From NCBI GenBank assembly GCA_964627045.1, contig CAZVIK010000035.1, positions 1 to 26,463 of the forward strand: 26,463 nt of DNA, written 5' to 3'. This DNA is from CAZVIK01 sp964627045 (GTDB lineage: Bacteria > Acidobacteriota > Terriglobia > Bryobacterales > Bryobacteraceae). A program made the position numbers and the translations under genes. Positions 1-8,106 of the stretch are shown piece by piece. Positions within the stretch are counted from its first letter, which is position 1; every line of letters starts with the position of its first letter. The notes beneath the pieces are model-generated. The model saw only the letters and a list, made by a program, of their open reading frames with translations. It was not told the origin of the DNA and searched no databases.

Positions 1-440
1 TGCAAGTCCTCGGGGCTGAAGCCCTCATATCCTGCTGCCCCATCCACAACCAGGCGTGCCAATACGTCAAGGCGGCCGATACTGCTCTTTGCGGTTGCTT
101 GCCCGTAGATGCGAGCGTCAGCGAGTCCGTTGCTCAGACGCTCACGTATCTTGAACAAGTAGGTATGGCGCGGTTTTAGGATATAAGTACTATCCGTGGA
201 GCGGCAGCGAGTGGCTAGCCCGTGTTTCTTGACGAAGTGCAGGTAGCTTGGACCTAATGGCTTAATCGACCCCTCAGGAAGTTCGTAACCGTCATCGGTC
301 AAATGGAGGTCCATCGACGAATGGCCGATCTTTCGGTCCTCCTCGGTGTCCGTCAGGCAACCTTTGTCGCAGAGCACCGCAACCTGTCGGCGCGACAGAA
401 CGCCGGGAATCCAGTCGCGCCATGGACCGTTGTTCGTCAT
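1..440 (-). CDS. dCTP deaminase-like protein, 3' end outside window
   Basis: Reading leftward from ATG at 440 gives 146 residues with no stop before the window edge, so the C-terminus is missing. Residues 14-22 (VLSRRQVAV), the H-S-S-M-D-L stretch at 40-45 and AKSSIGRLD at 117-125 match the dCTP deaminase/dUTPase fold. The K-S-S-x-G-R-L-D form and the text after it fit the longer two-domain dCTP deaminase family (Pfam DCD, PF06559) better than short E. coli Dcd. Family role: deamination of dCTP to dUTP in pyrimidine nucleotide supply. The catalytic glutamate would lie beyond the edge. ATG at 440 is the only start in this frame after an in-frame TGA at about 513-515. A weak -10-like TATGCT lies at 465-470 on this strand. 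Codon use includes ATA, CTA and TTA, unlike the strongly GC-ending codons of its neighbours. Confidence 0.8.
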   Translation of the reverse strand, partial: MTNNGPWRDWIPGVLSRRQVAVLCDKGCLTDTEEDRKIGHSSMDLHLTDDGYELPEGSIKPLGPSYLHFVKKHGLATRCRSTDSTYILKPRHTYLFKIRERLSNGLADARIYGQATAKSSIGRLDVLARLVVDGAAGYEGFSPEDL

Positions 441-587
441 CTCGCGCTTTTCCCAACAACGAGCAGCATACCACCACGGGGGCAGTGGTTGCGTGGGGGT
501 TGTGCGAGGCGATCAGCAGCGTGACGAGCAGGGCGATGCCCGGTCCTGGCGCCTGCCGCCCCTCCATCCTGATACGATCTATCTGTT
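441..587. promoter_or_regulatory. divergent spacer between dCTP deaminase and dehydratase
   Basis: This 147-base spacer separates two divergent genes. On the + strand TACGAT at 573-578 resembles a -10 element and lies only 9 bases before the ATG at 588, with no Shine-Dalgarno sequence between. On the - strand TATGCT (465-470) is a weak -10 candidate for the left gene. Neither has a convincing -35. The - strand from 567 to about 490 also reads as a signal-peptide-like stretch with GC-rich third positions (see findings). Confidence 0.35.
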
Positions 588-2539
588 ATGCCTGCCATCC
601 CTCTCGAAGACATTGTGGATTCACGCGACGACTCGCTTTACGACGTCGCCACCAAGGCCCCCGGCCCTCCCGGCGCGCTCCCGCTCACCGATGAAATCAT
701 GCGCACGCGCGCCTCGGGCGATCTGTTCGGTTGGACCCAGAACGCCGCTATGGGCTGGGACCCCTCCACGCTCGGCCGCAAGGAGTTTATGATCCTCTCC
801 ACCCACGGCGGCTTCCGCGCACCCGACGGCACACCTATCGCCCTCGGCCTGCACACCGGCCACTGGGAGGTGAACTTGCTCGTCGAGGCGGCCGCGCGCG
901 AACTCGCCGCGCTCGGCACCATCCCGTTCGCTACCTATTGCAGCGACCCTTGCGACGGCCGCACCCAGGGCACCGCCGGCATGTTCGAGAGCCTAGCCTA
1001 CCGCAACGACGCCGCCACCATCTACCGCNNNNNNNNNNAGGCGTGCCGGCGATGATGATGGCGCTGGCGGGCATGCCGGACCTGCCCGCGATTCTGGTGC
1101 CCGGAGGCGTGACTCTCCCGGCCGACGACGGCTGGAACGCCGCCGCCGTTCAATCCATCGCCGCGCAGTACGTCCACGGGCAGATCACCCTGGAAGAGGC
1201 CGCTTCTGTCGGTTGCCACAGTTGCGCCAGTCCCGGCGGAGGCTGCCAGTTCCTGGGTACCGCCGCAACATCGCAGGTGGTGGCCGAGGCGCTCGGCCTC
1301 ACGCTGACGCATGCGGCGCTGTCGCCTTCGGGCCATCCCATCTGGGTGGACATGGCTCGGCGTTCGGCGCGAGCGGTGGCTACGCTCGAAGCCCGCGGCA
1401 TCCTCATGCGGGACATTCTCACCGAGGCCTCCGTTCACAACGCCATGGTGACGCACGCCGCGTTCGGCGGCTCCACCAACCTCATCATGCACCTGGCGGC
1501 CGTGGCCCACGCGGCTGGGTTGCGCCGCCCCACCCGCGACGATTGGGCGCGGGTGAACGCGCAGGTGCCTCGCATCGCCGATATTCTCCCGAACGGCCCG
1601 AAGAGCCACCCCACCGTGCAGGCGTTCCTGGCCGGAGGCGTTCCCGAAGTGATGCTTCACTTGAAACGCGCCGGCCTGCTGGAACTCGGCGCGTTGACCG
1701 CGAGCGGTGAGACTTTGGGGCGGATGCTCGAATGGTGGGAGGGCTCGGAGCGCCGCGCGAAACTGCGCGCGCTGCTGCTCGCGAAAGACGGCGTCGATCC
1801 CGGCGACGTCATCATGGACCCGGATACGGCCCGCCGCCGCGGCCTCACCTCGACGGTCTGCTTCCCGACGGGCAACCTGGCGCCGGAAGGGTCGGTCATC
1901 AAGAGCACGGCCATCGATCCGAGTGTGGTGGATGCGGACGGCGTGTTCCGTAAGATCGGTCCGGCGCGCGTGTTCTTCACCGAAGCCGCCGGCATCGCGG
2001 CGATCAAGGACACCGGACCCAAGGGCATCAAACCCGGCGACATCATGGTGCTGGCGGGCCGCGGCCCCATGGGCACGGGCATGGAAGAGGTGTTCCAGCT
2101 TACCGTGGCGTTGAAGTACCTCGAGTTTGGAAAGCACGTGGCCTTGATCACGGACACCCGCTTCAGCGGAGTCTCCACGGGCGCCTGCATCGGGCACGTT
2201 TCGCCGGAGGGTCTCTCGGGCGGCCCCATCGGCAAGGTGCGCGAAGGCGACACGATCGAGATCGTCATCGACCGCAACCGGCTGGAAGGCACCGTGAACC
2301 TGATCGGCGCCGAGGGTAAGGTCTTCGGAGCGGAGGAAGGCGCGCGAGTGCTCGCGACGCGTACGCCGCATCCCGACCTGGCTCCCGATCCGCGTCTCTC
2401 CGACGACACGCGGCTGTGGGGCGCGCTGCAAGATGTCAGCGGCGGCTCCTGGGGCGGCACGGTCTACGACCTGGACGCCATCCTGAAGGCGATTGCGGCG
2501 GGGAAGAAGGCGCTTGCCGGAGGAGACGGCCGGGCGTGA
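588..2539 (+). CDS. D-xylonate dehydratase-like protein (IlvD/Edd family), split by assembly gap
   Basis: The two halves, 588-1028 and about 1038-2539, are one gene interrupted by ten Ns. The sequence follows the YjhG/YagF branch of the IlvD/Edd dehydratases, which convert D-xylonate (or a similar aldonate) to the 2-keto-3-deoxy acid with an Fe-S cluster. Visible motifs are YCSDPCDGRTQGT before the gap, then GVPAMMMALAGMP, GCHSCASPGGGCQFLGTA, AAFGGSTNLIMHLAAVAHA and DTRFSGVSTGACIGHVSPE. In relatives the gap position holds the V-A-T-C-D-K segment with a cluster-ligand cysteine, so that residue is unseen rather than absent. About 630 residues are visible; E. coli YagF has about 655. The ATG at 588 has no Shine-Dalgarno but a -10-like TACGAT 9 bases upstream. 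It overlaps the next gene by 4 bases. The exact substrate cannot be read from the sequence. Confidence 0.88.
1029..1038. other. assembly gap (10 N) inside the dehydratase gene
   Basis: Ten Ns separate two frames of the same protein. The left side ends on a complete codon (CGC, 1026-1028), and the right side resumes with the last base of a codon followed by GGC GTG CCG. The true missing length must therefore be 2 modulo 3, which ten is not. By comparison with YjhG/YagF about 19-20 residues (near 59 bases) should be missing. Confidence 0.9.
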
Positions 2540-3396
2540 ACGCCACCTCGCTTCGCGTGGCGCGGCCGGTGGCGCTGCTGGCGGCGCTGTGTCTTCTCGC
2601 ACTCGCGGCCGCCGCGCAGGAAGAACGTATCGCCGTCCAGGTGGTCCCGAAGGAGACCCTGGAGGCGAATCTCAAGCTGTCGCCCAAGAGGAACGGGGAG
2701 CGCGCCGCCACGCTGAAGCGGCTCTTCGAAGAAGCCGGCTGCGCGGACCTCGTGGAGCACTACCCGCGCACGCTCCCCACGCCGAACGTCGTTTGCACGC
2801 TTCCAGGCGCCGAGCCGTCCCTGGTTGTCGTGGGCGCGCACCACGACAAGGCGCCGCAAGGCGACGGGGTCATCGATAATTGGAGCGGCGCGTCGCTGCT
2901 GCCGAGCCTGTACCGCGCGTTGGCGGGCCGGCAACGGCGCTTCACTTACGTCTTCGTGGGATTCAGCGCGGAGGAGACGGGACTCAACGGATCGCGCGAG
3001 TATCTGCGCCAGTTCAAGGGCGAGGACATACGCCGGATCAAGGCCATGGTGAACCTGGATTGTCTCGGCTCCGGCCAGGTGAACGCCTGGCCCAACCACT
3101 CCGACAGACGCTTGTTAAATTTGCTCTGGAGCGTAAGCCAGTCCGCGGGTATAGAGCTTGGGCTGGTGAACGCAGACCGGGTTGGTAACTCGGACGCCGC
3201 CTGGTTCCGGTCATCTCAGATCCCCACGCTGGACATTCACTCGCTCACGCAGAAGACGCTGCCGCTGCTCCACAGCCGCCGGGATACCTACGAGGCCGTC
3301 AAGCTGGACGACTACGAAGAGGCCTACCGTCTGGTGGCACTGTTCCTTGCTTACCTGGACGCGCAGTGGGAAACTGCGGCGGAGCCGAGCCGATGA
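2536..3396 (+). CDS. secreted M28-family zinc peptidase
   Basis: A 286-residue protein with a signal peptide (hydrophobic residues 12-27, cleavage near AAAQ/E) and a peptidase family M28 fold. Candidate zinc and catalytic residues in order are H102 and D104 in GAHHDKA, D114 in VIDNWSG, E146-E147 in SAEETG, D175 in MVNLDCLG and H235 in LDIHS. Family members are usually aminopeptidases or glutaminyl cyclases acting outside the cytoplasm; which one this is cannot be decided. The GTG start at 2536 overlaps the dehydratase stop as GTGA and has GGAGGAG at 2519-2525, so translation is probably coupled. The frame is open further upstream, but only this start places the signal peptide at the N-terminus. 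Its presence in a sugar-acid operon is unexplained. Confidence 0.85.
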   Translation: MNATSLRVARPVALLAALCLLALAAAAQEERIAVQVVPKETLEANLKLSPKRNGERAATLKRLFEEAGCADLVEHYPRTLPTPNVVCTLPGAEPSLVVVGAHHDKAPQGDGVIDNWSGASLLPSLYRALAGRQRRFTYVFVGFSAEETGLNGSREYLRQFKGEDIRRIKAMVNLDCLGSGQVNAWPNHSDRRLLNLLWSVSQSAGIELGLVNADRVGNSDAAWFRSSQIPTLDIHSLTQKTLPLLHSRRDTYEAVKLDDYEEAYRLVALFLAYLDAQWETAAEPSR

Positions 3397-3887
3397 GCAT
3401 TCGCGCGCTGAATCCTGGGCGGCGCGTTTCCGAAAGTGGGCCTGCCTTGAAAAGAAACCAAGCCACCCTGCGCGGCACTTCGAAAAAGGCGCCGCCCACC
3501 GCAGACGCCGTCCACGAGTACCTTGCTCGCGTGCCGGACCCTGCTCGCACGACTATGGAGAAATTGCGCGCGGCGATCCGTTCGGCGGCGCCCCGGGAAG
3601 CTACCGAGAAGCTCTACTACGCCATGCCCGCGTTCCACTACAAAGGCGCGCTGGTCGCTTACGCGGCGTTCAAGGCGCATTGCAGTCTGTTCCCGTTGAG
3701 CGCGGCCATCATCAAGGAGTTCGCGGACGACCTGAGCGGCTACACTACGTCCAAAGGAACCATTCGGTTTCCGCTCGACAAGCCTTTGCCAGCCGCCCTG
3801 CTACGCAAGATCGTCAAGGCCCGTGTCGCCGAGCGGGAGCGGAAGGCGGCCAGCCGAAAGCCGGGGGCGTCGCGTTCCAGGAGTTGA
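3393..3887 (+). CDS. DUF1801 (YdhG-like) protein
   Basis: 164 residues. The core (about residues 33-150) has the DUF1801 pattern: VHEYLARVP, then LRAAIRSAAPREATEKLYYAMPAF, HYKGALVAYAAFKAHCSLFP, and GTIRFPLDKPLPAALLRKIVKAR. Some relatives are annotated as iron chaperones or YdhG-like proteins; the biochemical role is poorly established. The C-terminus is rich in Arg, Lys and Ser. ATG at 3393 overlaps the peptidase stop (ATGA) with GGAG at 3381-3384, so this is the third coupled gene of the operon. The protein is probably cytoplasmic because no signal peptide is visible. A later TTG near 3447 is also a possible start, since the family core begins well downstream. It converges on the lipocalin gene with only 20 bases between stops and no obvious hairpin. 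Confidence 0.82.
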   Translation: MSIRALNPGRRVSESGPALKRNQATLRGTSKKAPPTADAVHEYLARVPDPARTTMEKLRAAIRSAAPREATEKLYYAMPAFHYKGALVAYAAFKAHCSLFPLSAAIIKEFADDLSGYTTSKGTIRFPLDKPLPAALLRKIVKARVAERERKAASRKPGASRSRS

Positions 3888-3907
3888 CCCCCGCCGCGGC
3901 TCGCGCG

Positions 3908-4447
3908 TCAGGAGTGTTTGGTCACGATCAGGCTGTCCAGATCGTAGCCCTGCTGCCGGGCGCGATCTAGGATCCCCTTAAACGTGGCCTCGTCCATCTT
4001 GGGCTCGCGGCTGAGCACCCAAAGGTACCGGCGCTTGGGTTCGCCGACCACGGCCCATTTGTAGTCGGGGTCCAGGTCAATGATCCAGTAGTTGCCGGAA
4101 AACGGCCAGAAGAAGGTGACCTTGAGCTTGGTATTCGGCCCCTTTGCATCCGCGATGCGGGCCGTACCCTTGGCTTGATTGATCTTGCCGCTGACCGTCC
4201 GGCAGGCATTCAGCACGCTAATCTTTCCGTCCTCCCGTAACGCGTAGGTGGCGGTGGTGTCGCCGGCGCAATCCCGTTGGAAGCGGAACGGCATGTGGGC
4301 CAGTTCGTACCATTTTCCGACGTAGCGGGACAAATCGACCGACGGCGCAACGTTCAATGGCGGTTTTTGCCCGTCATCCGCGCGGGCGGCGGTCACGGTG
4401 AGGAACACGAAAAATAGGGCAGCGAGGTGTTTCACGTTGAGGATCAT
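3908..4447 (-). CDS. secreted lipocalin (Blc-like)
   Basis: 179 residues with a cleavable signal peptide (residues 1-23, ending TAARA/DD). The lipocalin G-x-W motif is at G44-K-W46 in YVGKWYELAHMPFRFQRDC, followed by beta-strand segments such as TTATYALREDGKISVLNAC, a FFWPFSGNYWIIDLDPDYKWAVVG strand pair and the closing YLWVLSREPKM block typical of bacterial Blc. Family role: binding of lipids or other small hydrophobic molecules in the envelope. Unlike E. coli Blc there is no lipobox cysteine, so it should be soluble and periplasmic. ATG at 4447 is chosen because it starts the signal peptide and has GGAG 6 bases upstream; an upstream in-frame ATG at 4561 would lie inside the divergent photolyase gene. 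Confidence 0.9.
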   Translation of the reverse strand: MILNVKHLAALFFVFLTVTAARADDGQKPPLNVAPSVDLSRYVGKWYELAHMPFRFQRDCAGDTTATYALREDGKISVLNACRTVSGKINQAKGTARIADAKGPNTKLKVTFFWPFSGNYWIIDLDPDYKWAVVGEPKRRYLWVLSREPKMDEATFKGILDRARQQGYDLDSLIVTKHS

Positions 4448-4494
4448 GGACTTCTCCGGTGTTGTGACGGGTGCTCCGGGAGTAATCTCATAGA
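4448..4494. promoter_or_regulatory. short divergent spacer, lipocalin / photolyase
   Basis: Only 47 bases separate the lipocalin start (4447, -) from the photolyase start (4495, +), so promoter elements of both genes must overlap each other or the coding ends. A -10-like TAGAGT (4491-4496) runs into the GTG proposed as the photolyase start. If it is the real promoter, the TTG at 4513 would be the better start. No clear operator is visible. Confidence 0.3.
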
Positions 4495-5931
4495 GTGGGC
4501 CGTCCAAGTCTATTGGATGCAGAAACTGCGCTGGCGTCGCAGGCATGCGACGAGCCTTCACCGGCCGGTTCAGAACGCGCGCCGGTCCTGGTGTGGTTCC
4601 GGCAGGACTTGCGCCTGTCCGACAACCCGGCCCTGGCGGCGGCCGTCGCCCGGCGCACCCCGGTGGTCCCGGTATTTATTTGGGCTCCCGAGGAAGACGG
4701 CGCGTGGGCGCCTGGGGCCGCCTCGAAATGGTGGTTGTGCCGGTCGCTGCTCAGTCTGAGCGCGGACCTGGAAAGCCGGGGCTCGCGTTTGATCCTCCGG
4801 CGCGGGCCCAGTGGAACGGAGCTGTGCCGGCTGGCGGCGGAGACCGGGGCGCGGACGGTCGTGTGGAACCGGCGCTATGGGCCGGCCTCCATCGCGCGCG
4901 ACCGGGCGGTGGAATCCGCGCTCGGTCAGGCGGGCGTGCGTGCGGAATCGTTCCTGGGAAGCCTGTTGTTCGATCCGGAGACCATGCGCAACCGGTCGGG
5001 CCGGCCTTTCCGCGTCTTTACGCCGTTCTGGCGGGCGTGCCTGGCGGCGCGCGCGGCGGAGGCGGCCGCTGACGCCCCGACCCGGCTGGCCGCGCCGGCG
5101 CGCTGGCCGGGTTCGCTCGACGTATCGCAACTCGATTTGGAACCGAAGGTCGATTGGGCCGCAGGGCTTCGCGAGGCGTGGCAGCCCGGTGAGTCCGGAG
5201 CCCACCGCCGTCTGGTGCGATTTGTGGAGACCGCTCTATCCGGGTACGAGCGAAGCCGGGACCTGCCTGGCGTTGACGGCGTTTCGCGCCTATCCCCGCA
5301 CCTTCACTTCGGCGAGATCAGCCCGGGACAGGCTTGGCGCGCGGTTTCCGCAATGATGGCGGAATGCCCGGCCGGCGCCGAGGCCTTCTTACGACAGCTT
5401 GCCTGGCGGGAGTTCGCCTACCACGTGCTTGTGCACCAACCCGAGTCCCCCGGCCGGCCCTTGCGGCCGGAATTCGAGGCATTCCCTTGGAGATCCGACC
5501 CAGCGGCCCTTAAGGCTTGGCAGCGCGGAAAGACCGGCTATCCGTTGGTCGACGCGGGGATGCGCGAGCTTTGGCGAACGGGTTGGATGCACAATCGCGT
5601 GCGGATGGTGGCCGCTTCTTTCCTGGTCAAGCACCTGCTGATTCCCTGGCAGGAAGGCGCGCGTTGGTTTTGGGACACCCTGGTGGACGCCGATCTGGCG
5701 AACAACAGCTTTGGCTGGCAATGGGTAGCCGGTTGCGGAGCCGACGCCGCGCCCTACTTCCGCATCTTCAATCCCGCGGTGCAGGCGCAGAAGTTCGACG
5801 CCGCCGGCGAGTACGTCCACCGGTGGGTCCCCGAATTGCGGGAGGGAGGGGCATACCCGGCTCCGATGGTCGCGCACGATTTCGCCCGGGAGAGGGCACT
5901 GGCGGCGCTGGCAAGCATCAAACGCGGCTGA
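4495..5931 (+). CDS. phrB: deoxyribodipyrimidine photolyase (class I CPD type)
   Basis: 478 residues of the cryptochrome/photolyase family. The N-terminal Rossmann-like domain starts at VLVWFRQDLRLSDNPAL (about residue 31). The FAD-binding domain carries HLHFGEISPGQAW, LRQLAWREFAYHVL, KTGYPLVDAGMRELWRTGW, MHNRVRMVAASFLVKHLL, LANNSFGWQWVAGCGADAAPYF and RIFNPAVQAQKFD. The conserved N-R of WMHNRVRM and the tryptophans of IPWQEG and GWQW are present, as expected for light-driven repair of cyclobutane pyrimidine dimers. The antenna cofactor cannot be assigned. The start is uncertain: GTG 4495 or TTG 4513, both leaving about 25-30 extra residues before the core. The gene ends at the hairpin at 5978-6006. 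Confidence 0.93.
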   Translation: MGRPSLLDAETALASQACDEPSPAGSERAPVLVWFRQDLRLSDNPALAAAVARRTPVVPVFIWAPEEDGAWAPGAASKWWLCRSLLSLSADLESRGSRLILRRGPSGTELCRLAAETGARTVVWNRRYGPASIARDRAVESALGQAGVRAESFLGSLLFDPETMRNRSGRPFRVFTPFWRACLAARAAEAAADAPTRLAAPARWPGSLDVSQLDLEPKVDWAAGLREAWQPGESGAHRRLVRFVETALSGYERSRDLPGVDGVSRLSPHLHFGEISPGQAWRAVSAMMAECPAGAEAFLRQLAWREFAYHVLVHQPESPGRPLRPEFEAFPWRSDPAALKAWQRGKTGYPLVDAGMRELWRTGWMHNRVRMVAASFLVKHLLIPWQEGARWFWDTLVDADLANNSFGWQWVAGCGADAAPYFRIFNPAVQAQKFDAAGEYVHRWVPELREGGAYPAPMVAHDFARERALAALASIKRG

Positions 5932-5977
5932 CACGGGCGGCGCCGGGACGCGCGGGACAACGGTGCGGAAAAGCGAA

Positions 5978-6006
5978 GAGGCGCCCGGCCTTGCGCCGGA
6001 CGCCTC
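5978..6006. terminator. hairpin between convergent photolyase and Gfo/Idh genes
   Basis: GAGGCG (5978-5983) pairs with CGCCTC (6001-6006), and CCGGC (5985-5989) with GCCGG (5995-5999), across one C/A mismatch and a 5-base loop. It sits between two convergent stops and could terminate both. No strong T-run follows on either side, so it may be a structural or weak terminator. Confidence 0.5.
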
Positions 6007-6033
6007 ATCGAGTTGTTGAATCCAGTAGCGTGC

Positions 6034-7254
6034 CTAAAACGGCAGGATCTCTTCGCGGACCGGGTCGAAGTCGATCCGCCGCTTCTGCATGTAACTGATG
6101 TTCCCGAGGTGCGAGGCCTGCGCCGATCGGTGGCCGACGAGCACATCGCCGTTGGGCAACTGCCGCGACTTCACGCAGTCGATGAAGTTCTGGATGTGAT
6201 CCAGGTCGAGCGACGAGGAGGCCTTCACCACGGTGGGTTGGACGTTGCGGCCGACCGGATAGAACTCGTACCGGCTGCGGTCGATCCAGAGACGGCCGGT
6301 GGTGCCGCAGAACTCCTGCGCGGCCCCGGTGATGCCGGGCACCAACGTCGCCTCGAAGGTCGCCGTGAACCCCTTCGGGTACTCCAGCAGGACGTTGATG
6401 GTGTCCGGGGCGGTGCGCCCGTCCTTGAAGTAGTAGACGCCGCCCGAGGCCTGTGCCGAGGTGGGGATGTCGGAACCCATGAACATGTGCACCACGTCGA
6501 GCCAGTGGGTGAACAGGTCGGTGACCTGACCGCCGCCGAATTCCAGGTACGCGCGCCAGTTCCAGAACTGCTGCGGGTCGTAATCGCGCCACTTCAGTGG
6601 GCCGAGGAACCGCGCCCAATCCAGGTTCGCCGGCTGCTTTTGGAGGTTCTCGGGCGCCTTGCGCAGATGGTAGCCGTTTCCGTGCCACCAGGTGCGGCAC
6701 AGGGTGATGGTGCCGAGCTTCCCGGAGTCGATGTACTCCTTCTTGGCCTCAAGATAGTGCTTGCCCGAGCGCTGCTGCATCCCCACCTGGCAGATGCGCT
6801 TATTGGTGCGCGCCGCCTTCACGATGGGCGGGCCCTCTTCGGGCTTCAGCGTGAGCGGCTTTTCGATGTAGACGTCCTTGCCGGCGTTCAGCGCATCGAT
6901 GGCGATGGGCGTGTGCCAGTGATCCGGCACCGCAATCAGCGCAATGTCGACATCCTTGGCCTCGACCACCCTGCGGTAGTCGCTGTACGCCTTCGCGGAG
7001 GCCGCGCCTTCCACCTGTTTGACGCGGTCCACGGCATCGGCCCAGGCGTCGCAAAGGCCGACGACGTTGACCGCGCCCGTCTTGATGAAGTTGACCATGT
7101 CCTCCCGGCCGCGCGCTCCGCAACCGATGAGGGCCAGATTCATGCGCTCATTGGCGCCGAGCACCCGGCTGTAACTGGCCGCCGTCACTGCGGCCGTGGC
7201 TCCCAGGAACAGCCGCCGGCTGGTCCCGCTTTTTTCGACAGTGTTCGCTTGCAC
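6034..7254 (-). CDS. Tat-exported Gfo/Idh/MocA family oxidoreductase
   Basis: 406 residues. The N-terminus TSRRLFLGATAAVTAASYS (11-29) is a twin-arginine signal. The NAD(P)-binding motif GCGARG is at 44-49, the conserved EKP at 131-133 and PDHWHTP at 110-116; the C-terminal half is the usual alpha/beta domain with FGGGQVTDLFTHWLDVVHMF. Members oxidise or reduce sugars, often at C3, with a tightly held nicotinamide; exported members resemble Zymomonas glucose-fructose oxidoreductase in carrying their cofactor through Tat. GTG at 7254 has GGGGGAG upstream. It lies 31 bases downstream of the DUF1080 gene on the same strand, so the two form one operon. DUF1080 proteins include 3-keto-glycoside hydrolases/lyases, so joint action through a 3-keto sugar is a reasonable inference. 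Confidence 0.9.
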   Translation of the reverse strand: MQANTVEKSGTSRRLFLGATAAVTAASYSRVLGANERMNLALIGCGARGREDMVNFIKTGAVNVVGLCDAWADAVDRVKQVEGAASAKAYSDYRRVVEAKDVDIALIAVPDHWHTPIAIDALNAGKDVYIEKPLTLKPEEGPPIVKAARTNKRICQVGMQQRSGKHYLEAKKEYIDSGKLGTITLCRTWWHGNGYHLRKAPENLQKQPANLDWARFLGPLKWRDYDPQQFWNWRAYLEFGGGQVTDLFTHWLDVVHMFMGSDIPTSAQASGGVYYFKDGRTAPDTINVLLEYPKGFTATFEATLVPGITGAAQEFCGTTGRLWIDRSRYEFYPVGRNVQPTVVKASSSLDLDHIQNFIDCVKSRQLPNGDVLVGHRSAQASHLGNISYMQKRRIDFDPVREEILPF

Positions 7255-7285
7255 GGATGAATTCTCCCCCCGGCGACGACGCCGG

Positions 7286-8092
7286 TTAACGCTTGATGAT
7301 TTCTCTCAAGGGGCGCACGTAGATGTTGCGGTAGGCCACCGGCCCGTGGTCCCCCTGAAGCATGATCGGATTGGTGGCCGCTTCCGGAATGTTCATGGCA
7401 GCGCGCGTGGGGCCGTCCACCTCCACGCCGTTCTGGACCGAGAGCCCGTTGTGCAGGACGCGGATGAAGCGCGCATTCTCGGTCTTCCGGCCGTTGGCGT
7501 CGAAGCGCGGCGCACGAAACCAGATCTGGTAGCTCTGCCACTCGCCGGGACGGCGGGACGCATTCCGGCTCGGCGCCGACCCGCCCACGCCCTGTTCGTT
7601 GATCCAGCGGTGATAAATCGCGCCGCCGTCCGAGGTGGTCATCGGCTCGGTGGAACCCCAGCTATCGAAGACCTGCACCTCGTAAAGGCCGTGCAGATAG
7701 ACGCCGGAGTTGGAACCTTTGGCGATCATGAACTCGAGATAGAGTTCCACGTCGCCGAACTTCTCATCGGAGACGAGATTGACCGTCCGGCCGGCCGCGC
7801 TGTTGAGAATGGTGCCGCCCGTGCCTTTGGCCGGGATGGGGCTCAACCGCGTGGGCCCGAGCAGACGCTCCCAAAGAATGCCGGTGGTGGCGAGCCAGTC
7901 GTTGCGGCCCTGCGAAGCGCCGTGCCAGCCGGATACGTCCTTACCGTTTAACAGGGGCGTCCAACCGTCCTCCAACAGGTAGGGCGCGTCGCCATGGGCG
8001 TCGCCGTCGTTCAGAGAAGGGCGGGGTTGAGCCTGGAGCGCGCCGCTCCCCAGGAGAAAAAGCACAGCTAGCGCGATTGAAATCGTTCTCAT
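7286..8092 (-). CDS. secreted DUF1080 protein (3-keto-disaccharide hydrolase family)
   Basis: 268 residues: signal peptide (1-22, ending ALQAQ) then a single concanavalin-like DUF1080 domain (PF06439). Visible landmarks are DGWTPLLNGKDVSGWHG, FGDVELYLEFMIAKGSNSG, VYLHGLYEVQVFDSWGS, RPGEWQSYQIWFRAPRFD and the closing GDHGPVAYRNIYVRPL. Characterised members cleave glycosides already oxidised at C3 of the sugar. The start at ATG 8092 has GAGG just upstream and a well-spaced promoter at 8107-8135; the frame is open further upstream but that would read through the tRNA gene. It is the first gene of a two-gene operon with the Gfo/Idh/MocA oxidoreductase. The natural substrate cannot be told from the sequence. 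Confidence 0.9.
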   Translation of the reverse strand: MRTISIALAVLFLLGSGALQAQPRPSLNDGDAHGDAPYLLEDGWTPLLNGKDVSGWHGASQGRNDWLATTGILWERLLGPTRLSPIPAKGTGGTILNSAAGRTVNLVSDEKFGDVELYLEFMIAKGSNSGVYLHGLYEVQVFDSWGSTEPMTTSDGGAIYHRWINEQGVGGSAPSRNASRRPGEWQSYQIWFRAPRFDANGRKTENARFIRVLHNGLSVQNGVEVDGPTRAAMNIPEAATNPIMLQGDHGPVAYRNIYVRPLREIIKR

Positions 8093-8106
8093 AGCCTCGT
8101 CTAGTG

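Noticed and set aside
1022..2602. Long open frame antisense to the dehydratase
   Set aside because: It mirrors the GC-rich codon pattern of the real gene, has no recognisable domain, and is rich in Arg, Ala, Gly and His.
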